Source of the DNA: Sarcophilus harrisii
Lineage: Eukaryota > Chordata > Mammalia > Dasyuromorphia > Dasyuridae
Direction: 5' to 3'
DNA: 64,000 nt
NCBI RefSeq assembly: GCF_902635505.1
Contig: NC_045427.1
Coordinates: forward strand, 53,780,539 to 53,844,538
Of this stretch, positions 34,839 through 46,860 are shown piece after piece. The notes beneath the pieces are model-generated. The model saw only the letters and a program-made list of their open reading frames with translations, was not told the origin of the DNA and did not search any database. Each line of letters begins with the position of its first letter. Positions within the stretch are counted from its first letter, which is position 1. Position numbers and translations under genes: made by a program.

Positions 34839-35324
34839 TATATTGTACATATCTTAACCAAATTTGGTGACTTGCTAATTAAGCACAATTATAATTTTGA
34901 GAGATCAGATTCAGATGTGTTCAGAAGCCAGACTGTAAGGACTTAGTGGAAAAGTTAATGAGAAGAGAGGAAATGGAATCGGTAAGTATAGCATGTTGTC
35001 CCACATTGCCCATGGCCTGTTGGATGTTTCTATGTGATTGTCCCATAGGTGTCTGAAATTCAAAATGCTCAGAACACATCTCATTGGCTTCCTCTTCCTA
35101 ACTTACCTTTCAGTCATCCATGTTCACAGTTTGAGATAATCTCTTCCAAAGTTCCCTAGCCCCAATTTTAATACATTGCCAAGGCAAGTTTTTTCAAGAG
35201 TCTTCATTAGGAAATGAGAGTGTAGTGAGGCTAAGTGAAAGGTTTTTTGTTTTGCTTTGTTTTAGATTAGTGAATATCTGAACCTGTTTGTAGATAGTAG
35301 GGAAGGAGCTAGTAAATAGTGACT

Positions 35325-35330
<6 letters not shown>

Positions 35331-35405
<75 letters not shown>

Positions 35406-35434
35406 AGAAAGAGAGAGAGAGAGACAGAGAGACA
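35331..35434 (+). repeat. Compound (GT)n(GA)n microsatellite
   Basis: About 16 GT units pass directly into about 18 GA units and then interrupted GA. It sits inside a long interspersed repeat whose pieces continue on both sides. Confidence 0.95.
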
Positions 35435-36008
35435 CACACACAGAGGGAAGGAGGTAGAGGGAGGGAAGATAGAAGAAAAGAAAGAAGAGAGAGGAGCAGA
35501 AGGGAAGGAAGAGGGAGGGAGGCAAAGAGGGGATGGAATCAAAGGTACAAGTAGAGGGATTAGCCTTGGTTAAGAGAAGGGCTAACTTCATTTGAAATTT
35601 CAATAAAAGAGGAGTGAATAGAGGATAATAAGGAATTTTGAGATGTAGAGTAAGAAAAAAAGAGGATGTACTGGGCATCCTTCCAAAAGCAAAGCTTCTG
35701 TTCAGTTTCACGAGTGACAGGAATGGCTTACTTTATGCAAATTTAGTGTGTGGTTCAACAGTTCCTCCCTCTAATATAATTATTAATGAATGATTTTATT
35801 AATTTAATGGCTCAATTAATTAATTTATTATTAATAATTTATTTATTAACATTTATTAATCTATTTATTAATAATTAATTAATTTAGTGGCTGGCTACAG
35901 TTTCCAGTTTCATCCCAACTTTATATAGTGAATATATCTATAGAAAGAGATACACATAACACATACAGAGCATATGGTGGAGATTTATTGAAAAACATAG
36001 TGTGAGGG

Positions 36009-36054
36009 GTGTGTGTGTGTGTGTGTGTGTGTGCATGTGTGTGTGTGTGTGTGT
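36009..36054 (+). repeat. (GT)n microsatellite
   Basis: GT units with one CAT interruption. Confidence 0.95.
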
Positions 36055-36689
36055 AGATATAGTCTATAGAGAGATGGAGCATGTTATAGTGGATAAAATA
36101 TTGAATTTAGGAGTAAGGAAAAAATTGGATTCAAATCCTGCCTTTGTCACATTGTTTATGTAATCTTAGATCAGTCATTTCATCTCTCTGAGCTTCAGTT
36201 TCCTCATCTATAAAATAGGAATAATAAGTTTGGTACTTACCTTACAATATCCTTGGGAGGCTTGAATGGTATAATGTCTATGAATTGCTCTGCAAATTTT
36301 AAAAGCCCAGTTAAATGTCAGCTATTCTATGATTATGAATAAATACAAGTTAATATTCTCAGAGAGGGAATAAAGTTTGGCAAACCTGAACTGTTCCTCA
36401 AAATGAAGGCTCCAAGATGAACTCCCCAGTGAGAAAAAGAGGTCAGCATAGTACAAAAATGTTTCACGGTAAGAGAGCCGGAGAAGGCCCCAGATTCTGA
36501 CAGAATATCTAGGATGGGAAAGTGGCCAAAGTATGATGGCTGAATCTGGAAAATCAGAAGCAAAACTGGAAGGGGTCAGTGAGAACTAGCCTACTTTCTC
36601 CTCCATAAGTTTTTTTCAAATATTAAGTCAACTATCAACTGTCAACAATTATTCTGTCTCCAGTAAGTCTTTAATTCTTTATATGATAT

Positions 36690-36996
36690 GAACTCATAAG
36701 TCTCTCCCTTCTTGGTTGGGTTGCTCTGGATGCTTTCCACTGAGTCAATGTATTTTCTCAAGTGTGGTATCAAAATTACACATGACATTAATAGTGTGAT
36801 CTGACCAGTGCTAAGTGCAGGGGATTATCCACTCCTTATTCCTGGATGCTATTCACATTAGCTTTTGTGCCTACCATATCACAATATCAACTCATTGAAC
36901 TTGTAGTCCACTGAAACCCTCAGATCTTTCTTGGATGTAATGGTAACTAGTCATGCCCTGTTTTTCACTAATGAATCTTATTTTATTAACCCAAGA
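36690..36996 (-). mobile_element. CR1/L3-like LINE fragment
   Basis: The strand shown reads GTGTGATCTGACCAGTGCTA and later CATTGAACTTGTAGTCCACT, in the order typical of CR1/L3-family LINEs in reverse. The part 36861-36996 recurs inverted at 31410-31545. Confidence 0.6.
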
Positions 36997-37039
36997 ATAA
37001 GGGGTTTCAATAAAACCATAAATCAAGCATTGTTGATTG

Positions 37040-37272
37040 GTGATCATTGGGCATGGAGTCAGGAAGATTCATGTTCCTGAGTTCAAATCTGGATTCCAAC
37101 ACTTAATAGCTCTGTGACCCTGAACAACTCATTTCATGTTGTCTGCCTCAATTTCCTCATCTGTAAAATGATCTGAAGAAGAAAAAGGCAAACCATTATA
37201 GCATTTTTAAAAATCATAAACCCCCAAAGGGATTATGAAGAGTTGGACACAACTAAAATGACTGAACAACAA
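37040..37272 (+). repeat. 240-bp marsupial SINE
   Basis: Shows CTGAGTTCAAATCTGGATTC, then TCAATTTCCTCATCTGTAAA and a final ACACAACTAAAATGACTGAA. Confidence 0.75.
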
Positions 37273-37378
37273 ATAATCCACCATGATAATGAGTCATTTA
37301 GAATTCGAGAATTAGAAGAAGCTCCTAATTTATCTTCTCCATCCCAGCACTTAATATAGTGCCTGGGACATAGCAGGA

Positions 37379-37640
37379 AAGAAGAGGGAGAAAAAGAAGG
37401 AAAGAGAAAGAGAAAAGGCTAAAGAGAGAAGAAGAAGGAGGAGAAGGAAGAGGAGGGAAAGGAGGAGGAGGAGGAAGAAGAAGAGGAGTAGGAGGAGGAG
37501 AAGAAGAAGGAGGAGGAGGAGGAGGGGGAGAAGGAGGAGGAGGAAAAGGAGGAGGAGAAGGAGGAAAAGAAGAAAACGGAGGAGGAAGAGGACAAGGAGG
37601 AAAGGGGAGGGCAAGGAAGAGAGAGAAAAGAGAGAAAGAG
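37379..37640 (+). repeat. Polypurine GAA/GGA microsatellite
   Basis: About 260 bp of nearly pure purine with AGGAGGAGG units, flanked on the right by a long-repeat piece also seen next to the GT/GA tract. Leu- and Ser-rich frames here are not genes. Confidence 0.92.
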
Positions 37641-37699
37641 AGCTGGAATTGGTATCAAAGTTACAAGTAGAGGAGTTGGCCTTATTTAAGAGAATTAAT

Positions 37700-38999
37700 T
37701 AATGCTTGCCAACTTGACATAATTGCCCCATACATTTTTGTAAATATTGTTGACAAGTAATCATCTAACTACCCTTTGAAAACTTTCAATAAGGGACAAC
37801 CCACAAATTGCTTCCTCAGGCAGCAATTTCTACTTTCCTATAGCTCTAATTTTTAGGAAGTTTTTCCACTTGGCATGTCTTGGAATTGATCTGCGTTCCT
37901 GCTGCCCCATTGATGTGACTCTGTTCTAGCATACAGTCATGTTTCTCTGTCAAAGACACTAAATCATCGTATCCCACTGATAACAACATTGTTCTGTCAT
38001 TGATTCCTTCAAAAAGCATAAATTCCTTTTTTTGCTCTGTATATTTCTTGTTCCATTGATACCATATTGATGTGTGCTGACTGGTAATTCATGGCTATAA
38101 ACTTTCTCTTGATCCTAAAAAGAGGCTACAGAAAAGTGAAATCTGGAGAAACACAGAGACAGAGAAGAGTGAATATGGAGACTGAGACCATTTCCTTGCG
38201 CGGGGCACTTGACTCCTTCCAACTTGCACCCATTTCTCCCAGGCTTGCCCACAATGACAACATCAAAGACTGGATTTGTAGCTGGGTGCCTGATTCTAAG
38301 TCCATTTACCTTTCTGAACTTGAAGGGACTACTTGATGAGATCACAGAAGAAATAGGAGAACAGATGCATGTCCCTCCTCACTTGTCCTGCTCCGGTGAT
38401 CTCCACTTAGAACTGTAGTCAGGTGGGACCACAGAGCATAAAATGTCAGAACAAGCAGAAGTCTTAGAGATTTAATCCAACCACCTCATTTTACAGATAA
38501 ATAAATTGAGAACCTGTGACTTGTCACAGAGCTAGTTAGAGGCAGAGCTGGGACATAATTCTCCATTTCAACTGCCAGTAAAGGAAATAAATTAAAAAAT
38601 AAAGCACACACAAAAAAAGTGAGGAAACCCAGGACACAGCAAGGTCATTGTCTCAGCTCACCAGCTGGGAAACAAGGGCCTGAATGAGTCAGTTTGAATC
38701 AATTCAAGCTACTTTTGCTTTAGCAAAGCCCATTGAGATGCCAAGAGATAAATCTCAATGGCTCTGAACTGTGCCCAGTGCACAGTAGGCTGCTGTTGTT
38801 ACTAAGAGGGAAGGTATTTCTCCTCTTCCCTTGTGAACATAATTGAAAGAGGCTATTAATGTGCTGCCAGGAGCATTACCTAAAGAATGCTGGATTTGTA
38901 AAGGGAGGGAATCTCACTAGGTATCAACTTCTCACCATCAATGAAGCTTTGACTAGAATAGGGTCTTGTCCTATTAGTAAATGCTTTGGGGAATAAAAG
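37700..38999. other. Largely single-copy DNA, candidate conserved non-coding block
   Basis: Apart from a MIR3 piece (about 38455-38570, minus) nothing repetitive was recognised. 38630-38880 is well mixed in base composition with palindromic-looking TTTGCTTTAGCAAAG and might be regulatory. Confidence 0.4.
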
Positions 39000-39390
39000 G
39001 AAAGGGGAAGAACATTGACACACTGGAACAAATCCAGAAGAGGGCATCCAGGATGGTGGGAAGCCTGGAAAATAGCTCATAGAAGGATCCATCTAAAGAA
39101 CTAGGGATGTTTAGGCTGGAGAATCAAGGGAGAGCATGATAGCTGTATATGATGTCATATGGGAGCAGATTCAGTCTTGTTCTGCTTTGCAGTTGCAGAG
39201 AGACAGATTTCAGCTCAATATTTAAACAAAAACAAAACAAAACAAATAACTTGTATGAGTTAAAGAGAGCTGAAAAAAAGAGGAATTACCTGAAGCGATG
39301 GTGAGTTATCTACTTGGCCATAAAGAGAATTCTAGCTTAAGCGTGAGTTTGACTGCTGGACCTCTGAAGCTCTTTCCAACTTAATGAGTA
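39000..39390 (+). mobile_element. CR1/L3-like LINE fragment
   Basis: AGAGGGCATCCAGGATGGTG, then TTTAGGCTGGAGAATCAAGG and CATGATAGCTGTATATGATG follow the CR1/L3 sense order. Ends near CTGAAGCTCTTTCCAACTTA. Confidence 0.65.
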
Positions 39391-39567
39391 ATAATATATA
39401 GCACTGGAAAGGACCCTGCTTGAGACCATCTAGTTCAGTAGTACTTAACTTTTTTGTATCATGGGCTGTTTCCAGGTAGTCTAGTGAAGCTATGGACCCC
39501 CTTCTAAGAATTATGGTTTATAAAATATAGAGAATTGCAATTATATTGAAATACAACTAGCGATTTT

Positions 39568-39800
39568 TTTTTGTTTTTTGCCTTTTTAAATTTATTTTTA
39601 ATTTTTTAAAGTATAGCCTTTTATTTTCAAAATACATACATGTATAATTTTTGACATCCACTGCTATAAAATTTTGTGTTCTAATTTTTCCCCTCCCTTC
39701 CCTCCTCCCCCAGTTGACAAGTGATTCAATATCTGATGTTAAACATGTGCAATTTCTCTATAAATGTTTCCACAATTATTATAGTAAAATATTTTCTTAA
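39568..39800 (-). mobile_element. LINE-1 3' UTR fragment (older subfamily)
   Basis: Contains CCTTTTATTTTCAAAATACA and TAAACATGTGCAATTTCTC, shared with the other copies. A possible hAT-like remnant precedes it (about 39425-39545). Confidence 0.68.
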
Positions 39801-41166
39801 AACAAGTTCATGGATCTCATGTTAATATCCTTAATTCTAGTTTACTTCCACCTTCACCTCTATTTTGTATGCTAATTTTGGCTCTAAACTCCAAGCTCTT
39901 GGACTATTTGGACTATAACTTCCCCTGTCCCCCTCAAAATAACTCTGATTGCCTCATATTTCCCCACTCCAAGTTTACATTGAGGAATCCAAAAACATAG
40001 CTGTTGTCTAAAGTCTCTGCAGATATGGATAAACAATCTCCAACTCCCAAACAAACATTCAAGGTAACATGCATATAATGGCTGTTATAAGCCTTTATTC
40101 CTATAGAACATGAGAATGCAAAGCACTCCTAAGAATCCATAAACAATGCAGAAAACAGAGGATTGATAAAAGCACATAAATTAATTTATTTACTTCTCCT
40201 TTTTCATAAATGTCACTTTATCACACAGTAACTAAAGCCTCCCAGACTCAGTACCACCCTGTGATTTGGGTTCTCTTAAGATGAAGCAGCTAAATAATTC
40301 AATGAATAAAGTGCTGGATGTGGAATAAAGAAGACCTGAGTTGAAATCCAATCTCAGATGCTCACTAGCAGTGTGATCCTGAGCAAGTCACAAACCTCTG
40401 GATGCTTTAATCTATTAGAGAAAGAAATGGCCAACCAGTCCAGCATTTCCCCACCACCACCACCAAAAAAAAACAAACCTTCCGGAGTATGGAGGCTGCT
40501 GAAACTGAGATAAGGATGAGCCAACAGTTTAAAAAAAAATGCAGGGTTTTGAAATCCAGAAAGTCAAGAAGTGGTGTCTGCTTGACATACAACAGCCTAA
40601 AAGTCCATTGCCTTATGATTCTACTCTTAGATTTTAGACTCCCTTGAAAAGAAAAATATACGGGGATACTAGACAACTAAACTTCTTTCTCTCTGAGTCC
40701 ATTTGATTAATACACTCTCATATGGAGTACAAAACCCAATTTCCTTTCTCTTCTATATGATGCCTTTAACCGCTTGCCACTTGTTTCCACAACCAACAAT
40801 CACGTAAATCATCCTCTTCTCTCTTGCAAACACATATTGCTCAGAAAATTCCCTTTATCTCAGTAGAAGCTTAGATTCCCAAACTTGAGGCCATCCATAA
40901 AACAACTCATAAAGTTACTGCTGACAATGAGCTGGAAGGTCCTGTCCTTGGGTTACATTACCTAGGAAATTCTTCCCTCTGGAATTGTTAGGGACTTCTC
41001 CAAAAAACTGGTGGTTCAGGGACTTATCTGCCTGCCTCATGTCTCTCTAAAACTGCCATTAATGTCTTTTGGGGAGGAAGGGGGTATTTGGGGGAAATCC
41101 CCTTTCCCCTGCCTGATGTGCTGAGAGAATCCCTCTGGAAGATAGGTGGAAAAGGTGAAAAGGGGT
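39801..41166. other. Mostly unique DNA with one SINE
   Basis: A diverged SINE occupies about 40283-40440 (plus). Other parts, including 39830-40270 and 40600-41160, show no repeat that I recognise and no gene. Confidence 0.45.
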
Positions 41167-41185
41167 CAAATTAGTCCATGAACAT

Positions 41186-42042
41186 TGATGCATTGTTGGT
41201 GGAGTTGTGAACGGGTCCAACCATTTTGGAGAGTAGTTTGGAACTATGCTCAAAAAGTTATCAAACTGTGCATACCCTTTGATCCTGCAGTGTTACTACT
41301 GGGGATTATATCCCAAAGAGATTATAAAGAAGGGAAAGGGACCTGTATGTGCACGAATGTTTGTGGCAGCCCTTTTTGTAGTGGCTAGAAACTGGAAACT
41401 GAATGGATGTCCATCAGTTGGAGAATGGCTGAATAAATTGTGGTATATGAAAATTATGGAATATTACTGTTCTGTAAGAAATGACCAACAGGATGATTTC
41501 AGAAAGGCCTGGAGAGACTTACACGAACTGATGCTGAGTGAAATGAGCAGGACCAGGAGATCATTATATACTTCAACAACAATACTATATGATGACCAGT
41601 TCTGATGGACCAGGCCATCCTCAGCAACGAGATCAACCAAATCATTTCTAATGGAGCAGTAATGAACTGAACTAGCTATGCCCAGAAAAAGAACTCTGGG
41701 AGATGACTAAAAACCATTACATTGAATTCCCAATCCCTATATTTATGCACACCTGCATTTTTGATTTCCTTCACAAGCTAATTGTACAATATTTCAGAGT
41801 CTGATTCTTTTTGTACAGCAAAATAACGTTTTGGTCATGTATACTTATTGTGTATCTAATTTATATTTTAATATATTTAACATCTACTGGTCATCCTGCC
41901 ATCTAGGGGAGGGGGTGGGGGGGTAAGAGGTGAAAAATTGGAAAGAGGTTTGGCAATTGTTAATGCTGTAAAGTTACCCATGTATATATCCTGTAAATAA
42001 AAGGCTATTAAATTAAAAAAAAAAAAAAGAAAAAAAAAAAAA
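41186..42042 (+). mobile_element. 5'-truncated LINE-1 with target-site duplication
   Basis: It contains the end of ORF2, the 3' UTR and a poly-A tail. The flanks CAAATTAGTCCATGAACAT (41167-41185) and CAAATTAGTCCATGAGCAT (42043-42061) are a 19-bp target duplication with one difference. The ORF2 C-terminus is almost identical to that at 32004-32453 apart from one frame shift, so both come from the same subfamily. Confidence 0.93.
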
Positions 42043-42061
42043 CAAATTAGTCCATGAGCAT

Positions 42062-43899
42062 GTTCTATAGACAGCACAGAGAAATGATTCCTCCCAACAA
42101 AGGAACATGCTCTTATGTATCTGAACTAACCAGTTCATTTTTGCAGTGAAACCTAGCCTCTAGGTGGTACAAAGAGGAGCCTTCAAAACAACCAGTTTAT
42201 CTTTAGAGCAGGCTCCCATCAGTGAGCCTTAATCAAGTAAGACTTTAGTTCTCTTAAGAAGATGCCGGTTGGAATATCCACATCTTGCCCTGATCAACTC
42301 TCTAAATTGAGTTCTTATTATTTTTGTGTATGTAGCAGGACCATTAAGGGGACACAGTGGATGGAGCTTAGACCTGGAATCAGGAACATCTGAGTTCAAA
42401 TCCAGTCTCAGACATTTGTTATTTGTGTGACCATGGGCAAGCCACTTAATATGCATTTGCCTCAATTTCCCCATCTGTAAAATGGGGATAATAACAACAT
42501 CTACCTCTCATGGATTAAATGAGATGATATTTATAGATCACTTAGTATAGTGCCTGGCACAGAGAAGGGACTTAATAAATACTTCTTTTCACTTTCATGG
42601 ACCTCTTTAGTAGACTGATAAAATCTATGGACACTGATAGTTGCAGGAATATCTGCAGACAGGTATATTAGGATCAACTGTGATCTAAAATTGGGTCTAA
42701 TGAGTACATTAATTTTTAAATGGTCATGAGTAAAAACAATATTTTGAGATATCTACAGCAATTGTACAAAATTTATTTATATTTATATTATTTAAAATAT
42801 TTATTATAAATGTTATATGTATAATTTCTCTCTGTGACAAAGTTACAAGTACTGCTATTATAACTATCTTTTATTGTCTACATTCAAAATTGAAGGAGAT
42901 ACTATTTCTATTAGTGGTTAGTGAAAATAAACGCCTATTTTTTCCCCATACAAGTTCTTGAAATATATCCATGAAGTTCTTGGGAATTCCCATTTTCCAT
43001 AGATATGATCAAACAGGCCTGAGAAAGGAAATGATCAACTCAAAGTCACATGGTTTAGTGTTAACACAGCTGGGACTAGAATCCAGATCTTAAAGATCCG
43101 GTAATAGTGGAACCAGAATAAAAATCAAAGAATTTTACAGCTGATTCAAGAAACATCAAAGGCCATCTATTCCAACTCCACCTAAAGTTTGAAGTACCTA
43201 GGGACTAGATCCTAGGTTTCCTGACTCCTATGTGTTTTCTCTTTCTATCAGAGCCCACTACAATCAGTTAATAGCCCAAAAGCATTTATTAAGCTCCAAC
43301 AATGTGCCAGACACTGTGCTAAGGGAACCAAGGAAATGAATAAACATTTATACAGCACTTACTATGCACCAGAGACTGTGTTAAACTCTACAATTATTAT
43401 CTCATTTGATCTTTATGACAACCCTGTGAGATAAGTGCTATTATGATCACCATTTTACAGTTGAGGAAACTGAGGCAAATATAGGTTAAATGACTTGCCC
43501 AAGATGACACAGCTAGTAAATGTTTTGAGCAAGATTTGAACTCAGATCTTTCATTGTGCCACCTAAATGCTTCTAAGCCCTGGAGCTACAAAGAAAGGCT
43601 GCTATCAAGGAATTGTAAGCTAGCAGCTAAAAAATGCATTCTATACTACCTTAAGAGCATATGCGGTTTTTCCATTTTATTTTCTTTTTACTCTGAACTT
43701 AAACACCAAATAAAGAGAAGATTTCTACATTCATTATGGTACAATAAGGGGAGACTGAACAAGGACTTGCAAATCTCTGCTAAAAGGCTTTTTAAGTATA
43801 TGACAAACTCAATATGTAATTTTCAAAACTGGCTAGCTAATCATCCTGTCATCTCTTTTTTTTGGGGGGGGGGGTGAGGTTACCCTACCCCTAAACAAT
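42062..43899. other. MIR/CORE-SINE-rich DNA
   Basis: Contents: a nearly complete CORE-SINE with MIR-like tail (42344-42592 plus), a MIR3 piece (about 43110-43260 minus), a long-repeat/MIR assembly (about 43265-43550 minus) and a G run at 43864-43874. The AT-rich region 42600-43000 has nothing recognisable. Confidence 0.55.
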
Positions 43900-46860
43900 C
43901 TTTCTCTCTCAGGTCTCATCTCTCAACAGGAAAGAAAGAAAAACAAAAACAAAATCCTTGTAACAAATATGTATGATCAAGTTAAACAAATTCCCACATA
44001 TCAGGTCCAAAAATATACCTCTTGTTCCGCATCTTAAGTCTATCATAAATAGTTTGCATTGTTATGAATTCTCTGAAATCTTGCACTGATCATTGTACCG
44101 ATCAGAATTCTTGAGTCTTTCAAAGTTATTTGTCTTTTACAATGTTGCTGTTGTATAAATTATTCTCCTGGTCCTGCTCATTTTATTCTACATTTGTGCA
44201 TATAAGTCTTCCCAGATTTCTTTAAAATTATTCCTTTCATCTTTTTGCAGGCTACACTCATATACCATATTTTTTTTTAGCCATTTGCCTGCTATTTACT
44301 ATTAGTAGGGACTTTTTAAATTTTTAAGTCTTTGCTATAACAAAAAAAAGATGCCACAAATATTGTACATGAGGTTTTTTTCTTATTTCTTTGATATATA
44401 GGCCTGTCCTTGGTATTTCTGGTTCAATTAGTTCCCAATCTCGTGAATACACGCTGTTTAGTAATTTCTTGGTCATAATTCCAAGTAGTTTTTTAAAATG
44501 ACTGGATTGATTCAAGGCTCTACGGACAATACATTAGCATGTCTGGCATTCCATAGCCACTCCAACAATTGTTATTTTCCTTTTGACAATTTGCCATTCT
44601 GATGAGTATGAAGTAGAAGCTCAGAAAAGTTTTAATTTTTATCTAATTATTAGTGATTTTAGCATTTTAAAATGCGATTGTTTGTAGCTTGAATTTCTTC
44701 CTTTGAAAACTACATGTTCATATCCTTTGACCATTGTCTATTGATGAATGACTCTTATAAATTTTCATCCATTTCTTAATATAACTTGGTAATGAGAACG
44801 TTATCAGAGAAATTTGTTGCAAATATTTATCCCCAGCTATTTCCCCTTTAATTTTTTTTAACTCTGTTGGTTTTGCAGAAACTTTTGATTATTGTGTAAT
44901 AAAAATTGACTACTTTATAGACTATGATCTATTCTATGTTTTGTTTGGTCATAAATCCTCCCCTCAGCCATAATTCTGATAAAATTAATTTCTTCTTTCT
45001 TTTCTATTTTATTGATGCTTTGATCTTTCATCTCTGAGTCATATATCCTTTTGGAAACATCTTGGTATATATTAAAATATATTGGTTTAAACTTAATTTC
45101 TGCCAGACTCCTTTTCAGATTTTTCAGCTGTTTTTCTCAAGTAGCAAGTCATTTATGATTTGGGTTTTGGGTTGGCATGCTGGCATGTTCAATTATTTTT
45201 GTACATTCTATACTTAACCTGATTGACCTTTCTAATTTTAATTCATACCAAATAAAGTGTTTTGATGGATATTGCTTTGTAGTTTAGTTTGAGATCTTGT
45301 ACTGCGAGGCTTCCTTCCCATTCCCCACCCCATTTCCCTTAAGATTCTTAACCTTTTGTTCCTCCAAATGAGTTTTACTATTTTTTCCTACGCCTATAAA
45401 ATAATCCTTTGGTAATTTGGCAGGGCACTGAATAAGGAAATTAATTTAGGTAGCATTGTCATTTTAATGTATTATCTCAGCCTACCCAGGAGCAATTAAT
45501 ATTTTTCCAATTATTTATGGCTATATTTCTGTAAAAAGTGTTTTGGAGTTATATTCATAATAGTTCCTGCTTATATTTTGGTAGTCAGACTGCCAAATAT
45601 TTTATACATTCTACAGTTATTTTGAATGTAATTTATCATTGTATCTTTTCTTGCTTTTAAAAAATGTAAGTTTTATCTTGTAATATTGTGGAAGTCGTTT
45701 CAATTCATTTTTACTTGACTTGAGGGTTTTCTAAGCAAGTAATATCTTTAAAAAGCTATCATTTTATTTCTACTTCACCTTTCTTTTTTTATCTCGTTTC
45801 AATAGTATTTCTATGTTTATATCAAATAATAGTTGTGATAAAACTATCAATGTCATCACAGAAACAAAATTCTGTGAAGCATTTTGGAGTTTAACTTTGC
45901 CCATTTTTCTTTTGCAATGCAATTGTTAGATTTAAAAAAAGAGGCTTGATACTTGTTCCATATTTCAAATATCAGGTAAAAAATGATACATTTCCATTAT
46001 GCAAATAATAAACTCCTTTTTTTCAGTAGACCTACGTATTTCATTTGTTGCTTAAACATTTTCCTTTCTCACCTCTGCCTCGAAGCTTCTCTGGGTTCCT
46101 TCGAGAGAGCTCAAATTCCATCTTTTGTTACTCAGGCCTTTCTCAGTTTTTTTTCTCTCCCTTGCTGTTTGTACCTTAGCTCTGAGATTATCTTTCATTT
46201 ATACAGTATGTGTCTTGTAGATATATAGATATTTACATGTTATATCCTTCCTTAGAATGTAAGCTTTTTGAGGACAGGGGCCATGCTTCTGACTTCTTCA
46301 TATTCCCCATGATCTAGCACATGGTAACTACTTAGTAAATGCTTGTTGAATGATCGATAATGAACATCCTCTTTTTACCCTAAATCTCATTGGAAAAGCT
46401 TCTAGTTTATCTCCATAACATAAAAAGTGAAATCTTGATTTTTGTTAAGTATTATTTGCCTTATTAAGTAAAAATCCACATATCCTATGCTTTTTAATAT
46501 TTTTAACAGAAACCGATGTTGTAATTTGTCAGAAGTTTTTTTTCCTGCACCTATTGATATAATCATTTTATTGTTCTTGCTACTATTATGGCCCACTATA
46601 TTTCTAGTTTCCCTAATATTGAGCTAATCCTTATTCCCGATATGAATCTGTTCAGAGCATATAGCAACACTTTTCACATACTATGCTAGCAGCTTCACGA
46701 ATATTTTATTTAAAAACCTTATGTCGATATTCATTAGGGATACTGATTTATGTTTTCTTTATCTATTTTATCTCTTCCTGGTAAAAATATGTTTACAGAA
46801 TGCTGGCCACACTTATTTCTGCCAGTTTTTGAATGTTTTGGCTAATTGATGGTTCAGTAA
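43900..46860 (-). mobile_element. Old, decayed LINE-1 interrupted by an L2 fragment
   Basis: 3' UTR-like sequence is followed by reversed ORF2 (TTCATATCCTTTGACCATTG at 44709, TAATATTTTTCCAATTATTT near 45498, TATTCATTAGGGATACTGAT near 46727). At about 46030-46360 a plus-strand L2 3' end (TTAGAATGTAAGCTTTTTGA) intervenes. Many more differences than in the 31.6-kb copy, so it is older. Confidence 0.75.

Larger units (their letters stand above)
34839..36690. other. Simple repeats and long-repeat pieces
   Basis: Contents: a stretch with no clear identity (34840-35240), long-repeat piece around a GT/GA microsatellite (about 35240-35590), AT-rich TTAA patch (about 35770-35890), GT microsatellite (about 36009-36054), MIR on the plus strand (about 36076-36315), and apparently unique DNA (36320-36690). 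Confidence 0.55.

Noticed and set aside
31410-36996. Inverted pair as ends of a single transposon or as retroviral LTRs
   Set aside because: The copies are inverted, lack element-type ends, and the sequence reads as CR1/L3-type LINE.
37351-37658. Leu-rich and Ser-rich frames
   Set aside because: Translation of the GAA/GGA tract.
43536-43877. 113-codon open frame
   Set aside because: Starts in a MIR-type SINE, runs through AT-rich DNA, and matches nothing I know.
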